Assembly (NCBI GenBank): GCA_964571195.1
Contig: CAZNAD010000010.1
Coordinates: 13,805 to 77,804 of the forward strand
DNA: 64,000 nucleotides
DNA from: PALSA-1006 sp964571195
GTDB taxonomy: Bacteria; Pseudomonadota; Gammaproteobacteria; Burkholderiales; Gallionellaceae
Direction of reading: 5' to 3'
Shown here: one piece after another, positions 52,477 to 62,167 of the stretch
Numbering within the stretch: position 1 is the stretch's first letter
Layout of the letters: every line of letters begins with the position of its first letter
Notes under the pieces: model-generated
What the model was told of the DNA's origin: nothing
Database searches by the model: none
What the model saw: only the letters and a program-made list of their open reading frames with translations
Program-made: the position numbers and the translations under genes

Positions 52477-54304
52477 ATCCTCGCGTATGAACACCGCTAT
52501 CGCGATAGCGCATGATCTTACCGCCGCAGCTTTGGCATGGTGGTTTTCCTATCTACTGCGTTTTAATTTTGATCTGCCCGCCAACTTCAAAAGCGAGATG
52601 TGGAGTACGTTACTCTGGGTTGTTCCGCTGCAAGGGGTTGTCTTTTGGGGTTCTAATCTGTATCGAGGGATATGGCGTTATGCCAGCGTGGCCGATTTGC
52701 GTCGCATCCTGTTTGCTGTCGTTGTGGCCACAGCACTTGTTCCGTTGGTATTGGGTCTGTTTCGTGTACAGGCTATCGTACCTCGTTCGGTGCTGATCAT
52801 TGACCCCATCCTACTGATTTTGGCTATGGGCGGTAGCCGAATGTTGTACCGTTTGTGGAAAGAGAATCTGCTGTACGGAGATTTTCATCTGCGCGGCGAG
52901 CCGGTGCTGGTGCTGGGGGCTGGAAGCGCCGGCATTGGTCTATCCAAAGAACTCGCCCGTAGCCGGGAGTGGCATCAGGTCGGATTTCTCGATGACGATG
53001 AGCAGAAGCAGGGGCGTACGCTCAACGGGATCAAAGTGCTGGGGAGATTGGATAGCTTGCCCTATTGGGCAAAGCATTTTGGGGTGGAGCAGATCATCGT
53101 GGCGATGCCTGCTGCACCACATCAGGTGCGTAGACATGTCATTGATTTGGCCGGTCGCAGCGGGATCAAGGCGCAAATGGTGCCGACATTCGAGGATCTG
53201 TTGAGCGGGCGGGTCGCCATCTCGCAGCTGCGTGCAGTTGAGCTTGATGATTTGCTTGGGCGAGATCCAGTGCAGTTAGATGATGCAGGCTTGCAAGAGC
53301 AATTGGGCGACAAGGTGGTTCTCGTGACCGGAGCAGGGGGGTCTATTGGTTCGGAGCTGTGTCGCCAGATTGCCCGTTTTTTGCCTAGGCGCCTAGTGCT
53401 GTTCGAGGTCAGCGAATTCGCTCTGTACAATATGGAGCAGGAATTAACTCAAAAATTTCCGCAGATCGAGATTGCCTATCTTGCCGGCGACGTGCGCGAT
53501 GCGGCGCGACTCGAACAAGTGTTTTCTGAACATCTACCCAGCGTCGTTTTCCATGCGGCAGCCTATAAACATGTACCTCTGATGGAGCGTCACAACGCTT
53601 GGCAGGCTGTGCGCAATAATGTCTTTGGCACGTGGCAAGTGGCGCAGTGTGCACAACGTTATGGAGTGGAAAAATTCGTGCTGATATCCACCGACAAAGC
53701 AGTCAATCCCACGAATATCATGGGAACGAGCAAGCGTATGGCCGAGATGGTCTGTCAGGGATTGCAGCAGACGGAGGGGACGCGATTCATCATTGTGCGT
53801 TTCGGGAATGTGCTTGGAAGTAATGGCAGTGTCATTCCGAAGTTCCGCGAACAGATTGCACGAGGAGGGCCGATTACGGTGACGCATCCAGAGATCACGC
53901 GTTATTTCATGTCCATTCCCGAGGCTGCGCAGTTGGTGATGCAGGCAGGTTGCATGGGACGGGGCGGTGAAATATTCGTGTTGGACATGGGCGAGCCAGT
54001 AAAGATTGTTGACCTAGCGCTTGATCTCATTCGCCTTTCCGGTATGCGTGAGAGTGATATTAAGATTGAATTCACCGGTCTGCGTTCAGGTGAAAAATTA
54101 TATGAGGAGTTGTTGGCGGACGATGAGAACACGTTATCGACGCCACATCCGAAACTGCGCATAGCTCAAGCCCGCATAGTGTCGTCGCCAGAGCTGGAAA
54201 CGATGCTGGCCTGGATAGCGACGGATGCCGCTATCGCCGATGATGTTGTGCGCAGGCAGTTGTGTCAATGGGTGCCTGAGTACACGCCGGATATCCGTTC
54301 ATGA
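52469..54304 (+). CDS. WbpM/CapD-type UDP-GlcNAc 4,6-dehydratase, membrane-bound
   Basis: A 611-residue protein: four N-terminal helices (about 10-120), a nucleotide-binding domain with G-A-G-S-A-G near 149, and a second Rossmann domain with V-T-G-A-G-G-S-I-G-S near 286. The SDR site shows S-T-D-K-A-V-N-P-T-N-I-M-G near 409. It supplies the 4-keto-6-deoxy HexNAc precursor. It overlaps the WecA-type gene by 8 bases and the next by 4. Confidence 0.92.
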   Translation: MLKSSRMNTAIAIAHDLTAAALAWWFSYLLRFNFDLPANFKSEMWSTLLWVVPLQGVVFWGSNLYRGIWRYASVADLRRILFAVVVATALVPLVLGLFRVQAIVPRSVLIIDPILLILAMGGSRMLYRLWKENLLYGDFHLRGEPVLVLGAGSAGIGLSKELARSREWHQVGFLDDDEQKQGRTLNGIKVLGRLDSLPYWAKHFGVEQIIVAMPAAPHQVRRHVIDLAGRSGIKAQMVPTFEDLLSGRVAISQLRAVELDDLLGRDPVQLDDAGLQEQLGDKVVLVTGAGGSIGSELCRQIARFLPRRLVLFEVSEFALYNMEQELTQKFPQIEIAYLAGDVRDAARLEQVFSEHLPSVVFHAAAYKHVPLMERHNAWQAVRNNVFGTWQVAQCAQRYGVEKFVLISTDKAVNPTNIMGTSKRMAEMVCQGLQQTEGTRFIIVRFGNVLGSNGSVIPKFREQIARGGPITVTHPEITRYFMSIPEAAQLVMQAGCMGRGGEIFVLDMGEPVKIVDLALDLIRLSGMRESDIKIEFTGLRSGEKLYEELLADDENTLSTPHPKLRIAQARIVSSPELETMLAWIATDAAIADDVVRRQLCQWVPEYTPDIRS

Positions 54305-55563
54305 CAAGGCAAACATTCAATCTAGCTCCTATGCGCAAAGTGCTACTTGGGCCATTGCAATGGTGCGTCGTTCTGATCGGCCTGTCGGTGCCGATCTCGG
54401 TGGCGTTCGACAATGTCCTGTTGGCGCTGATCCTGCTGGGAGTCTTGTTCAGTCTTCCCGCCGTTGTGCGTATCGCATGGCAGCACCCTGTGGCTCGTGC
54501 CGCCATGCTGTTGTTTACCATGTTGCTGGCCGCCATGTTCTACGGTGGCACGCCCATGCGGGAAGCGCAGACCATTTTGGCGAAATATGCCGATCTGGCT
54601 TTTATTCCCGGTTTCATTTGGTTGCTTTCCGATGAGATCGTTCGGCGCAGGGCGCGACGCGCTTTTATTGTGGCGATGGGCATCACTCTGGCGGCCTCCT
54701 ATCTGATCGGATTAAAGATCGTACCCCTGATGTCGTGGATGCATCCTTGGACCGATCCAATCAACCCCGCCATTTTTCATAGCCATATCACGCAGAACAA
54801 TATGATGGCGTTTGCTGTGTTTTTGGCTCTACTTGAATGGAGAGAAGCTACCGTATCTAGGCATAGGATCGCATGGCTGGCATTTGTGGGGCTGGCCATC
54901 GTCAATATACTATTCATGGTGGAAGGGCGGACCGGTTATCTGATTTTATTCGTGCTTTTGGGCTGGTTCGCTATGGTCACTTTCTCCCATGCCATGGCTC
55001 GGCGCGGAGCTAGTTGGGGATGGCGACAAAAAGGAGGCATTGCCTTGGTGTTGCTGCTGGGTGTGCTTTTGGCGTACCACGGTTCAGCACGTCTGCATAA
55101 TCGTGTGGTGATGGCCGTGGCGGAATATCAGGCATGGATTCCGAACCAAGGGGCGACTTCCATCGGGCAGCGTCTGGATTTCTATTCCAATACCCTGCAT
55201 ATCGTAGCTGAGAATCCCTTATTGGGCGTGGGTACCGGCGGTTTTCCATCAGCCTACGAGCGCCATACTCAGGGGGTGGACGTGATAAAAACGCGTAATC
55301 CACACAACGAATATCTGATGATATCGGTGCAAACTGGCTTGGTTGGCTTGATATTGTTGCTGTATTTATTCTATACGCATTGGCGTAATGCGCCTTTGTT
55401 GCCCACGTTGCTTGAGCGTGATGCGGCGCGCGGTTTGCTGCTTGCCTACTTGGTCAATTGTACGCTCAACTCGGCGTTAATGGATCATGCGGATGGATTG
55501 TTCTTCGCATTCATGAGCGCAGTTTTGTTTGCCAATCTTAAGTTAGGATCGAAGCATGAGTGA
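54301..55563 (+). CDS. waaL: O-antigen ligase/polymerase family protein (WaaL/Wzy-like)
   Basis: A 420-residue polytopic protein with about 11-12 helices and a large periplasmic loop. The Wzy_C part has V-G-T-G-G-F near 317 and P-H-N-E-Y-L near 335, typical of WaaL ligases. It would join O-antigen to the lipid A core; a polymerase role is also possible. It overlaps both neighbours. Confidence 0.82.
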   Translation: MTRQTFNLAPMRKVLLGPLQWCVVLIGLSVPISVAFDNVLLALILLGVLFSLPAVVRIAWQHPVARAAMLLFTMLLAAMFYGGTPMREAQTILAKYADLAFIPGFIWLLSDEIVRRRARRAFIVAMGITLAASYLIGLKIVPLMSWMHPWTDPINPAIFHSHITQNNMMAFAVFLALLEWREATVSRHRIAWLAFVGLAIVNILFMVEGRTGYLILFVLLGWFAMVTFSHAMARRGASWGWRQKGGIALVLLLGVLLAYHGSARLHNRVVMAVAEYQAWIPNQGATSIGQRLDFYSNTLHIVAENPLLGVGTGGFPSAYERHTQGVDVIKTRNPHNEYLMISVQTGLVGLILLLYLFYTHWRNAPLLPTLLERDAARGLLLAYLVNCTLNSALMDHADGLFFAFMSAVLFANLKLGSKHE

Positions 55564-56377
55564 AGCTCTAGTCGATGTTACGGCGAATCAATCAGCCAAA
55601 CTGACCGCATATATCATCGCTTACAACGAAGCGGGACGTATTGCGGGGGCGGTGCAAAGTGTGGCGTGGGCGGACGAGGTTCTGGTGTTGGATTCATATA
55701 GCACAGACGATACGGCGAAGATCGCGGCCGAGATGGGGGCGACCGTGAAGCAGATTCCGTTCACTACGTTTGGAAAATTACGTAATGATGCGATTGCCGC
55801 ATGCAAATATGAATGGGTCTTCAGTCTAGATACAGACGAATTTTGCACGCCTGCCGCGCGGGCCGAAATTGCCGGGATATTGGCGCGACCGGATGCGGAT
55901 GCCTACTATGTTCCGCGTCATAACTGGTTCATGGGGCGCTGGATAAGGCATTGCGGTTGGTATCCTGACTATCGTCAGCCGCAATTATTTCGGAAGGGGG
56001 CGCTAATATTCGACGATCATGAAGAAGTGCATGAATCCTTCCGGGTGGTGGGCAAGATCGGCTATTTCAAAGCGGCAATCATTCAGGTGCCGTATCAGAA
56101 CCTGGAACAATTAATCGTCAAAATGCAACGCTATTCCACACTGGGTGCGCGTAAACTTGCGCGCAAAGGCAAGCGTGTCGGTATGGGTACTGCGCTGGCT
56201 CATGGGTTGTGGGCATTCTTTCGTATCTATGTGATCAAACTCGGTTTTCTCGATGGATGGGGCGGCTTTATGCTCGCGCTGGGCAATTTTGAGGGGACGT
56301 TTTATCGTTATGCCAAGGCGGCGACTGCGCAGCAAAACTGGATGCTTCCTCCAGTCGATCATAATGAACAAAAATAA
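55556..56377 (+). CDS. LPS core glycosyltransferase, family 2
   Basis: A 273-residue WaaE/KdtX-type GT-A enzyme, with Y-I-I-A-Y-N-E near 22, D-S-Y-S-T-D-D near 46 and S-L-D-T-D-E-F near 92. It ends with the family's R-Y-A-K-A region near 256. It probably adds a core sugar. It overlaps waaL by 8 bases. Confidence 0.86.
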   Translation: MSEALVDVTANQSAKLTAYIIAYNEAGRIAGAVQSVAWADEVLVLDSYSTDDTAKIAAEMGATVKQIPFTTFGKLRNDAIAACKYEWVFSLDTDEFCTPAARAEIAGILARPDADAYYVPRHNWFMGRWIRHCGWYPDYRQPQLFRKGALIFDDHEEVHESFRVVGKIGYFKAAIIQVPYQNLEQLIVKMQRYSTLGARKLARKGKRVGMGTALAHGLWAFFRIYVIKLGFLDGWGGFMLALGNFEGTFYRYAKAATAQQNWMLPPVDHNEQK

Positions 56378-57188
56378 TATGCGCATAGCGGTCATCGTGA
56401 CCACCTATAACCGACCGGACGCGCTTGCGGTCGTGCTGGAGGCTTATCTGGTCCAGACCGACCCGAATTTCGAAGTGTTGGTGGCCGACGATGGATCAAC
56501 GCCGGATACGGCGCGCGTGGTGCAACAGTTTCAGGTGCGCGCAGCATTCCCTATTCGACATATCTGGCAAGAGGATGACGGTTTCCGCGCTGCGGCCATA
56601 CGCAACCGCGCGATAGCAGCCACCTCGGCGGACTACATCATTTTTACCGATGGTGACTGCATCCCGCTGCCGGACTTCGTCGGGCGTCATCGTCGTTTGA
56701 GTGAGGCAGGATGTTTTCTTTCCGGCAACCGCCTATTGTTGTCGCAGGAGCTAACGCGGCAGGTGTTGGATGCAAAGATTGCGTTGCATCTGTGGCGTAC
56801 GAGCGATTGGCTGCGAGCGCGCGGTCGTGGCCAGATAAACCGCCTGACACCTTTGTTGCGCCTGCCTGACGTGTGTATGCGCAAACGCACACCGCGGCGC
56901 TGGCAAGGAGCGAAAACCTGCAATCTTTCTGCCTACCGTGAGGATCTGTTGCGTGTGAACGGTTTGGATGAGAGTTATACGGGATGGGGACTGGAAGATT
57001 CCGATCTGGTTGTTCGTCTGATTCGTGCGGGAGTCATGAATAAAAGCGCGCGGTTTGCCGCACCAGTGTTGCACCTGTGGCATAAGGAGAATGACCGTTC
57101 CCATCTTGAGGAGAATCAGCGCCGCTTGCTGCAAGTGTTGAGTGCTACGCACAGCTACGCGTTAAAAGGTGTGGATCAATACCGATAG
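56364..57188 (+). CDS. Glycosyltransferase family 2, two-domain type
   Basis: A 274-residue protein with V-I-V-T-T-Y-N-R near 10, A-D-D-G-S near 40, F-T-D-G-D-C near 94 as metal site and G-W-G-L-E-D-S-D near 211, the second domain seen in galactosyltransferase-like members. The ATG at 56364 overlaps the previous gene; 56379 is a close alternative. The next gene is 114 bases away. Confidence 0.83.
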   Translation: MNKNNMRIAVIVTTYNRPDALAVVLEAYLVQTDPNFEVLVADDGSTPDTARVVQQFQVRAAFPIRHIWQEDDGFRAAAIRNRAIAATSADYIIFTDGDCIPLPDFVGRHRRLSEAGCFLSGNRLLLSQELTRQVLDAKIALHLWRTSDWLRARGRGQINRLTPLLRLPDVCMRKRTPRRWQGAKTCNLSAYREDLLRVNGLDESYTGWGLEDSDLVVRLIRAGVMNKSARFAAPVLHLWHKENDRSHLEENQRRLLQVLSATHSYALKGVDQYR

Positions 57189-57302
57189 ATATCTTGCCAC
57201 TTTGCTGACGCGGGAGTCCCTGACCTATTGCCCAGGCGGCTTATCAAGTACAATGCAAGCCATATAAATGTTGTTTAAATGAAACTTTAACTGAAAATCT
57301 GT

Positions 57303-58733
57303 ATGCAATTAATTCCAACGATTCTATGTGGCGGAGCTGGTTCGCGGCTTTGGCCAGTTTCTCGTGAGTTGCACCCCAAGCCTTTCATTCGTCTTGCTGA
57401 TGGACAAAGTCTACTGCAAAAGGCCTATTTGAGAGGTGCCATGCTGGCAGATGTATCTGAGGTTCTTACTGTTACGAATCGTGAACTTTTTTTCAAGACT
57501 GAGGATGAGTACAAGGAGGTAATCAGTACCGTTGGCAAGCCGCTCGGCAATAGCTACATTCTTGAGCCGTTTGGTCGCAATACCGCACCTGCGATTGCCG
57601 TTGCCGCGCTACGGGTTGCCGCGACACATGGCGAAACGGCATTGATGCTGGTGTTGGCGGCTGATCATTTAATCCTTGATCAGGCGGCGTTCGCGCAAGC
57701 CGTCGAACAGGCTAAGCAATTGGCGACAAAAGGCCGATTGGTCACTTTCGGCATACGCCCCGAAGCTCCTGAGACTGGTTATGGTTACATCGAGGCTCAA
57801 GGTAACGATGTATTGCGTTTTGTCGAGAAGCCAAATCTGGAAAAGGCGCAAGAATACGTGGACTCAGGAAATTACCTGTGGAACTCGGGGATGTTCTGTT
57901 TTTCTGCTGGTGCGATGTTGCGTGAGATGGAGATGCATTGCCCGGAAATCCTTGCGTCAACCCGGGCATGCATGGAGCGTTCGCGCAAGGCCGAAGGGGT
58001 CGGATTCTCTCAGGTCGAACTTGACCCAGATGTATTTGCTCGGATACCGGAGGACTCCATTGATTATGCGGTGATGGAGAAGTCGGCGAATGTGGCGGTA
58101 GTGGCCTGCAACATCGGCTGGAGTGACATTGGTTCGTGGAGTGCTTTGGGTGATCTCACTGTGCCCGACGAGAAGGGCAATCGCATTGAGGGTGAAGTGC
58201 TGATCTTTGATGTGGACAACTGTTATATACAAAGCAACGAGAGGATCGTCGGGGCGGTGGGGATTAGCAACCTCATTATTATAGACACTCCAGATGCCGT
58301 GCTGGTCGCAGATCGCAATCGGGCTCAGGATGTTAAGCATCTGTATTCTCGCCTCAAGGCGGAGGGGCATGAGACGCACAAGCTGCATCGCAAGGTGCAT
58401 CGCCCATGGGGTACTTATACAGTCCTTGAGGAAGGGGTGCGATTTAAGATCAAGCGTATCGAGGTCAAGCCCGGCGGCAAGCTTAGTTTGCAGATGCACC
58501 ATCACCGTAGTGAACACTGGATTGTAGTCAGCGGTATGGCGAATGTAACCAATGGTGATTCTGAGATGCTCGTCAAAACCAATGAGTCCACTTATATCCC
58601 GGCCGGACACAAACATCGCTTGGAAAATGCCGGGCTGGTCGATCTGATCATGATCGAAGTGCAGAGCGGGGAGTATCTGGGTGAGGATGATATCGTCAGG
58701 TTCGATGATGTGTACGGAAGAACATCGGTATGA
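57303..58733 (+). CDS. manC: Mannose-1-phosphate guanylyltransferase/mannose-6-phosphate isomerase
   Basis: A 476-residue bifunctional enzyme for GDP-mannose. The N-terminal transferase has G-G-A-G-S-R-L-W-P (9-17) and F-V-E-K-P near 172; the C-terminal cupin isomerase has H-R-P-W-G near 364 and H-H-H-R-S-E-H-W near 399. TACAAT (57249-57254) is a possible -10 upstream, with a weak -35. It overlaps the mutase gene by ATGA. Confidence 0.94.
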   Translation: MQLIPTILCGGAGSRLWPVSRELHPKPFIRLADGQSLLQKAYLRGAMLADVSEVLTVTNRELFFKTEDEYKEVISTVGKPLGNSYILEPFGRNTAPAIAVAALRVAATHGETALMLVLAADHLILDQAAFAQAVEQAKQLATKGRLVTFGIRPEAPETGYGYIEAQGNDVLRFVEKPNLEKAQEYVDSGNYLWNSGMFCFSAGAMLREMEMHCPEILASTRACMERSRKAEGVGFSQVELDPDVFARIPEDSIDYAVMEKSANVAVVACNIGWSDIGSWSALGDLTVPDEKGNRIEGEVLIFDVDNCYIQSNERIVGAVGISNLIIIDTPDAVLVADRNRAQDVKHLYSRLKAEGHETHKLHRKVHRPWGTYTVLEEGVRFKIKRIEVKPGGKLSLQMHHHRSEHWIVVSGMANVTNGDSEMLVKTNESTYIPAGHKHRLENAGLVDLIMIEVQSGEYLGEDDIVRFDDVYGRTSV

Positions 58734-60097
58734 CACTGGCTTGTTTCAAGGCTTACGACATTCGCGGCAAGCTGGATGTCGAACTTGACGAAGGTATAGC
58801 ATACCGTATCGGGCGGGCTTACGCGCAGCAGTTAAATGCTCGGCGTGTCGTTGTGGGCGGGGATGTGAGGCTCAGTAGTGCACAACTCAAGTTGGCATTG
58901 GCTAACGGGCTGATGGATGGCGGTGCGGATGTCATTGACATTGGTATGACTGGAACCGAAGAGGTGTATTTTGCTGCCTTTTATCTTGATGTGGACGGCG
59001 GGATAGAAGTTACTGCCAGCCACAACCCCATGGATTATAACGGTATGAAACTGGTATTGCGTGGCGCGGTACCGATCAGCGGGGATACTGGATTGAAGGA
59101 AATCCAGGCGCTGGCAGAAACCAACAGCTTCACTGGGGTGGCGACCCGAGGAACACTCTCGCAGGCTTCGATTCTAGAACCTTTTGTTGAGCACCTGCTG
59201 ACTTATCTGGATGTGGCTGCGATTAAGCCGCTCAAGTTGGTAGTGAATGCGGGCAACGGAGCTGCGGGTCATGTGATTGATGCACTGGAAGTGCATTTCA
59301 AGAGACTGCATGTCCCAGTCGAGTTCATCAAAATTCATCATCAGCCGGATGGTATGTTTCCCAATGGCATTCCTAACCCATTGTTGCCGGAGAACCGGAC
59401 GGCGACTGCCGACGCAGTGCGCGTGCACCGTGCCGATATGGGGATTGCCTGGGATGGCGATTTTGACCGTTGTTTTTTGTTCGACGAGCAGGGCGAATTC
59501 ATCGAAGGTTATTACATCGTGGGGCTCCTGGCGGAAGCGTTTTTGCTCAAACATCCCGGCGAAAAAATCATTCATGATCCGCGTTTGATCTGGAATACCA
59601 TCGATATGGTTAAGCGTGCCGGAGGTGTTCCTGTGCAGTCCAAGACAGGCCATGCCTTCATCAAGGAACGTATGCGAGCAGAGAATGCTATCTACGGTGG
59701 AGAAATGAGTGCACACCATTATTTCCGCGATTTCGCTTATTGCGACAGCGGCATGATTCCTTGGCTGCTCGTATCCGAATTGCTTGGCCGTAGTGGTAAG
59801 AGACTCTCGCAGTTGGTAGGGGAGCGCATACATGCCTACCCTTGTAGTGGCGAGATAAACTATCGCGTACAAGATGTGGCGGGAACTATAGATCGGGTTT
59901 TGCAACATTACCTGGCGCAGGATCCCGTGATTGACTTTACCGATGGTGTGAGCGTTGCATTTCCTGATTGGCGTTTTAATCTGCGTAGCTCGAATACCGA
60001 ACCCCTGCTCAGGCTCAATGTGGAGACTCGGGGGGATGTGCAGGCCGTGTCGATGCATGTGGGCGAGTTAGAGGCGCTGATTAAGGGTGTCGCTTGA
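58730..60097 (+). CDS. manB: Phosphomannomutase/phosphoglucomutase
   Basis: A 455-residue enzyme converting mannose-6-phosphate and mannose-1-phosphate. Phosphoserine Ser97 is in T-A-S-H-N-P, the metal loop is W-D-G-D-F-D-R near 242-248, and the sugar-binding G-G-E-M-S-A-H-H-Y lies near 324. It feeds GDP-mannose synthesis with the gene upstream and overlaps the transporter gene by one base. Confidence 0.94.
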   Translation: MTLACFKAYDIRGKLDVELDEGIAYRIGRAYAQQLNARRVVVGGDVRLSSAQLKLALANGLMDGGADVIDIGMTGTEEVYFAAFYLDVDGGIEVTASHNPMDYNGMKLVLRGAVPISGDTGLKEIQALAETNSFTGVATRGTLSQASILEPFVEHLLTYLDVAAIKPLKLVVNAGNGAAGHVIDALEVHFKRLHVPVEFIKIHHQPDGMFPNGIPNPLLPENRTATADAVRVHRADMGIAWDGDFDRCFLFDEQGEFIEGYYIVGLLAEAFLLKHPGEKIIHDPRLIWNTIDMVKRAGGVPVQSKTGHAFIKERMRAENAIYGGEMSAHHYFRDFAYCDSGMIPWLLVSELLGRSGKRLSQLVGERIHAYPCSGEINYRVQDVAGTIDRVLQHYLAQDPVIDFTDGVSVAFPDWRFNLRSSNTEPLLRLNVETRGDVQAVSMHVGELEALIKGVA

Positions 60098-60891
60098 TGA
60101 GAGCGATGTTGAGAGCGTTATGGGTTTACCGAGGATTCATTTTCGGTAGTGTTCAGCGCGAGTTTCAGTCCAGATATCGCAATTCCCTGCTGGGAGGTGC
60201 GTGGACGGTTCTTAATCCGCTGTCCATGATAGTCGTTTATACGGTGATCTTTTCGCAGATCATGCATACAAAACTTCCGGGTGTCGACAGCTCTTTCGCT
60301 TATAGTATTTACCTGTGTGCTGGCATGCTGACGTGGGGGTTGTTCGCCGAGATTGTCGGGCGGGCGCAGAACGTGTTTTTAGAGCATGCCAATCTGCTTA
60401 AAAAACTCAGCTTCCCCAGGCTGTGCCTACCAGTCACCGTTGTTGCGAACGCGCTGCTGAATTTCGTGATCGTTTTCGCACTGTTCAGTGTATTTTTATT
60501 ACTGTCCGGTAATTTTCCCGGTTTGCCGTATCTTGCCGTTCTGCCAATCTTGTTAATCTTGGTGACTTTTGCCATTGGTCTGGGTGTCAGCCTTGGTGTG
60601 CTCAATGTCTTCTTTCGTGATGTGGGGCAACTCTTCGGTATCGTGCTCCAATTTTGGTTTTGGCTCACGCCGATCATCTATCCGATCTCTATCCTGCCCG
60701 AGCCAGTACGTGTTTTTATCGATTACAACCCGATGGTCAGTTTGATTGGCGCATTTCAGGGGATACTTGTTTCTGGCTTATGGCCTTCATGGAACAGCCT
60801 GATACCAGTGACGATTCTGGCACTGATGATGTGCGTGCTGGGTTTATTTTTATTCCGCAGGCACGCGGGTGAAATGGTGGACGAGTTATGA
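60097..60891 (+). CDS. wzm: ABC-2-type polysaccharide exporter permease (Wzm)
   Basis: A 264-residue permease with six helices, beginning with the R-E-F-Q-S-R-Y-R-N-S-L-L-G amphipathic motif near 20-32 and carrying W-F-W-L-T-P-I-I-Y-P near 188. It exports finished polysaccharide with Wzt. The ATG at 60097 overlaps the mutase stop by one base (TGATG). Confidence 0.91.
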   Translation: MRAMLRALWVYRGFIFGSVQREFQSRYRNSLLGGAWTVLNPLSMIVVYTVIFSQIMHTKLPGVDSSFAYSIYLCAGMLTWGLFAEIVGRAQNVFLEHANLLKKLSFPRLCLPVTVVANALLNFVIVFALFSVFLLLSGNFPGLPYLAVLPILLILVTFAIGLGVSLGVLNVFFRDVGQLFGIVLQFWFWLTPIIYPISILPEPVRVFIDYNPMVSLIGAFQGILVSGLWPSWNSLIPVTILALMMCVLGLFLFRRHAGEMVDEL

Positions 60892-60931
60892 CCATCGTTG
60901 CAGGATTTCGATTTTCACTCAAAGATTGAGT

Positions 60932-62167
60932 ATGGGAACCATTACCATCACCAATCTGGGTAAAGCCTATAAACAATATCCAACGCGCTGGTCGCGTTTG
61001 GCGGAGTGGCTGATTCCAGGTGGCGTACCGCGTCATCGGCTCAAATGGATATTGCAGGATGTCTCTTTCAATGTGATGCCGGGTGAGGCGGTGGGCATCA
61101 TCGGCGTCAATGGCGCGGGCAAGAGCACATTACTCAAGATGATTACGGGGACCACTCAACCGACCACGGGTAGCGTCAATATCACGGGGCGCGTGGCGGC
61201 ATTGCTAGAGTTGGGGATGGGCTTCCATCCCGATTTTACCGGGCGGCAAAATGCATTCATGGCCGGACAGATACTGGGAATAAGTGTTGAAGAGATTGCC
61301 CGATTGATGCCCGAGATAGAAGCCTTTGCCGAGATTGGTGACTACATTGATCAGCCGGTGCGAGTGTATTCCAGCGGAATGCAGGTGCGTCTTGCGTTTG
61401 CGGTAGCTACATCTATTAGACCCGATGTGTTGATCGTGGATGAAGCACTTTCCGTCGGTGACAGTTATTTTCAACATAAAAGCTTTGATCGGATACGTCA
61501 ATTTAGGGATGAAGGTGTCTCTATCATGTTTGTAACGCATAGCATGAGCGATGTTCGTACTCTTTGTGATCGAGTTATTTTGGTGGATGGAGGTCAGATA
61601 TTAAAAGATGGTGCGCCTGATGAAGTTGTGGATTATTACAATGCACTGATTGCTGCGAAAGAAAATTCCAAATTGACTGTTGAGCAGCTGCGGGAGAAAA
61701 ACGGGTGGCTGGTTACAAAAAGTGGAACGGGTGAGGCTAGAATCACTAGCATATCTTTGCATGATGCGATTACTCATCAGGAGTTGTTAATGGCTCAGGT
61801 GGGGCAGAAAGTTCTGCTTAGGTTAAGTGCTGATATTGTGAGAGACCTGCCCCAGTTGGTGATGGGTCTCATGATTAGAGATAAGCAGGGGCATGTGATT
61901 TGGGGAAGTAATACGTGGCACACACAACAAATCTTGCGTGATGTTAAGTGCAATAAAAAAATTAATTTTGCGCTGCAATTTACCTGCACACTTGGCCCCG
62001 GCTCTTACTCTATTACTGCAGCGCTCACCTCTAGCGATTCTCATGTGGTCGAAAATTTTGAGTGGATCGATAATTTATTGGTGTTTGAAGTAATTAATAT
62101 AGATAAACCAACTTTCGTTGGTTCAACATGGCTTGATGCCATATTTTCATTGGAGCGGGACTCATGA
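60932..62167 (+). CDS. wzt: ABC exporter ATPase with carbohydrate-binding domain (Wzt)
   Basis: A 411-residue ATPase of the polysaccharide exporter. Walker A G-V-N-G-A-G-K-S-T (58-66), signature Y-S-S-G-M-Q near 146, Walker B V-L-I-V-D-E-A near 165 and H-loop T-H-S-M near 196 are complete. A Wzt C-terminal domain (about 270-411) recognises the end of the polymer chain. It overlaps the FkbM gene by ATGA, linking export to a terminal methyl cap. Confidence 0.92.
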   Translation: MGTITITNLGKAYKQYPTRWSRLAEWLIPGGVPRHRLKWILQDVSFNVMPGEAVGIIGVNGAGKSTLLKMITGTTQPTTGSVNITGRVAALLELGMGFHPDFTGRQNAFMAGQILGISVEEIARLMPEIEAFAEIGDYIDQPVRVYSSGMQVRLAFAVATSIRPDVLIVDEALSVGDSYFQHKSFDRIRQFRDEGVSIMFVTHSMSDVRTLCDRVILVDGGQILKDGAPDEVVDYYNALIAAKENSKLTVEQLREKNGWLVTKSGTGEARITSISLHDAITHQELLMAQVGQKVLLRLSADIVRDLPQLVMGLMIRDKQGHVIWGSNTWHTQQILRDVKCNKKINFALQFTCTLGPGSYSITAALTSSDSHVVENFEWIDNLLVFEVINIDKPTFVGSTWLDAIFSLERDS

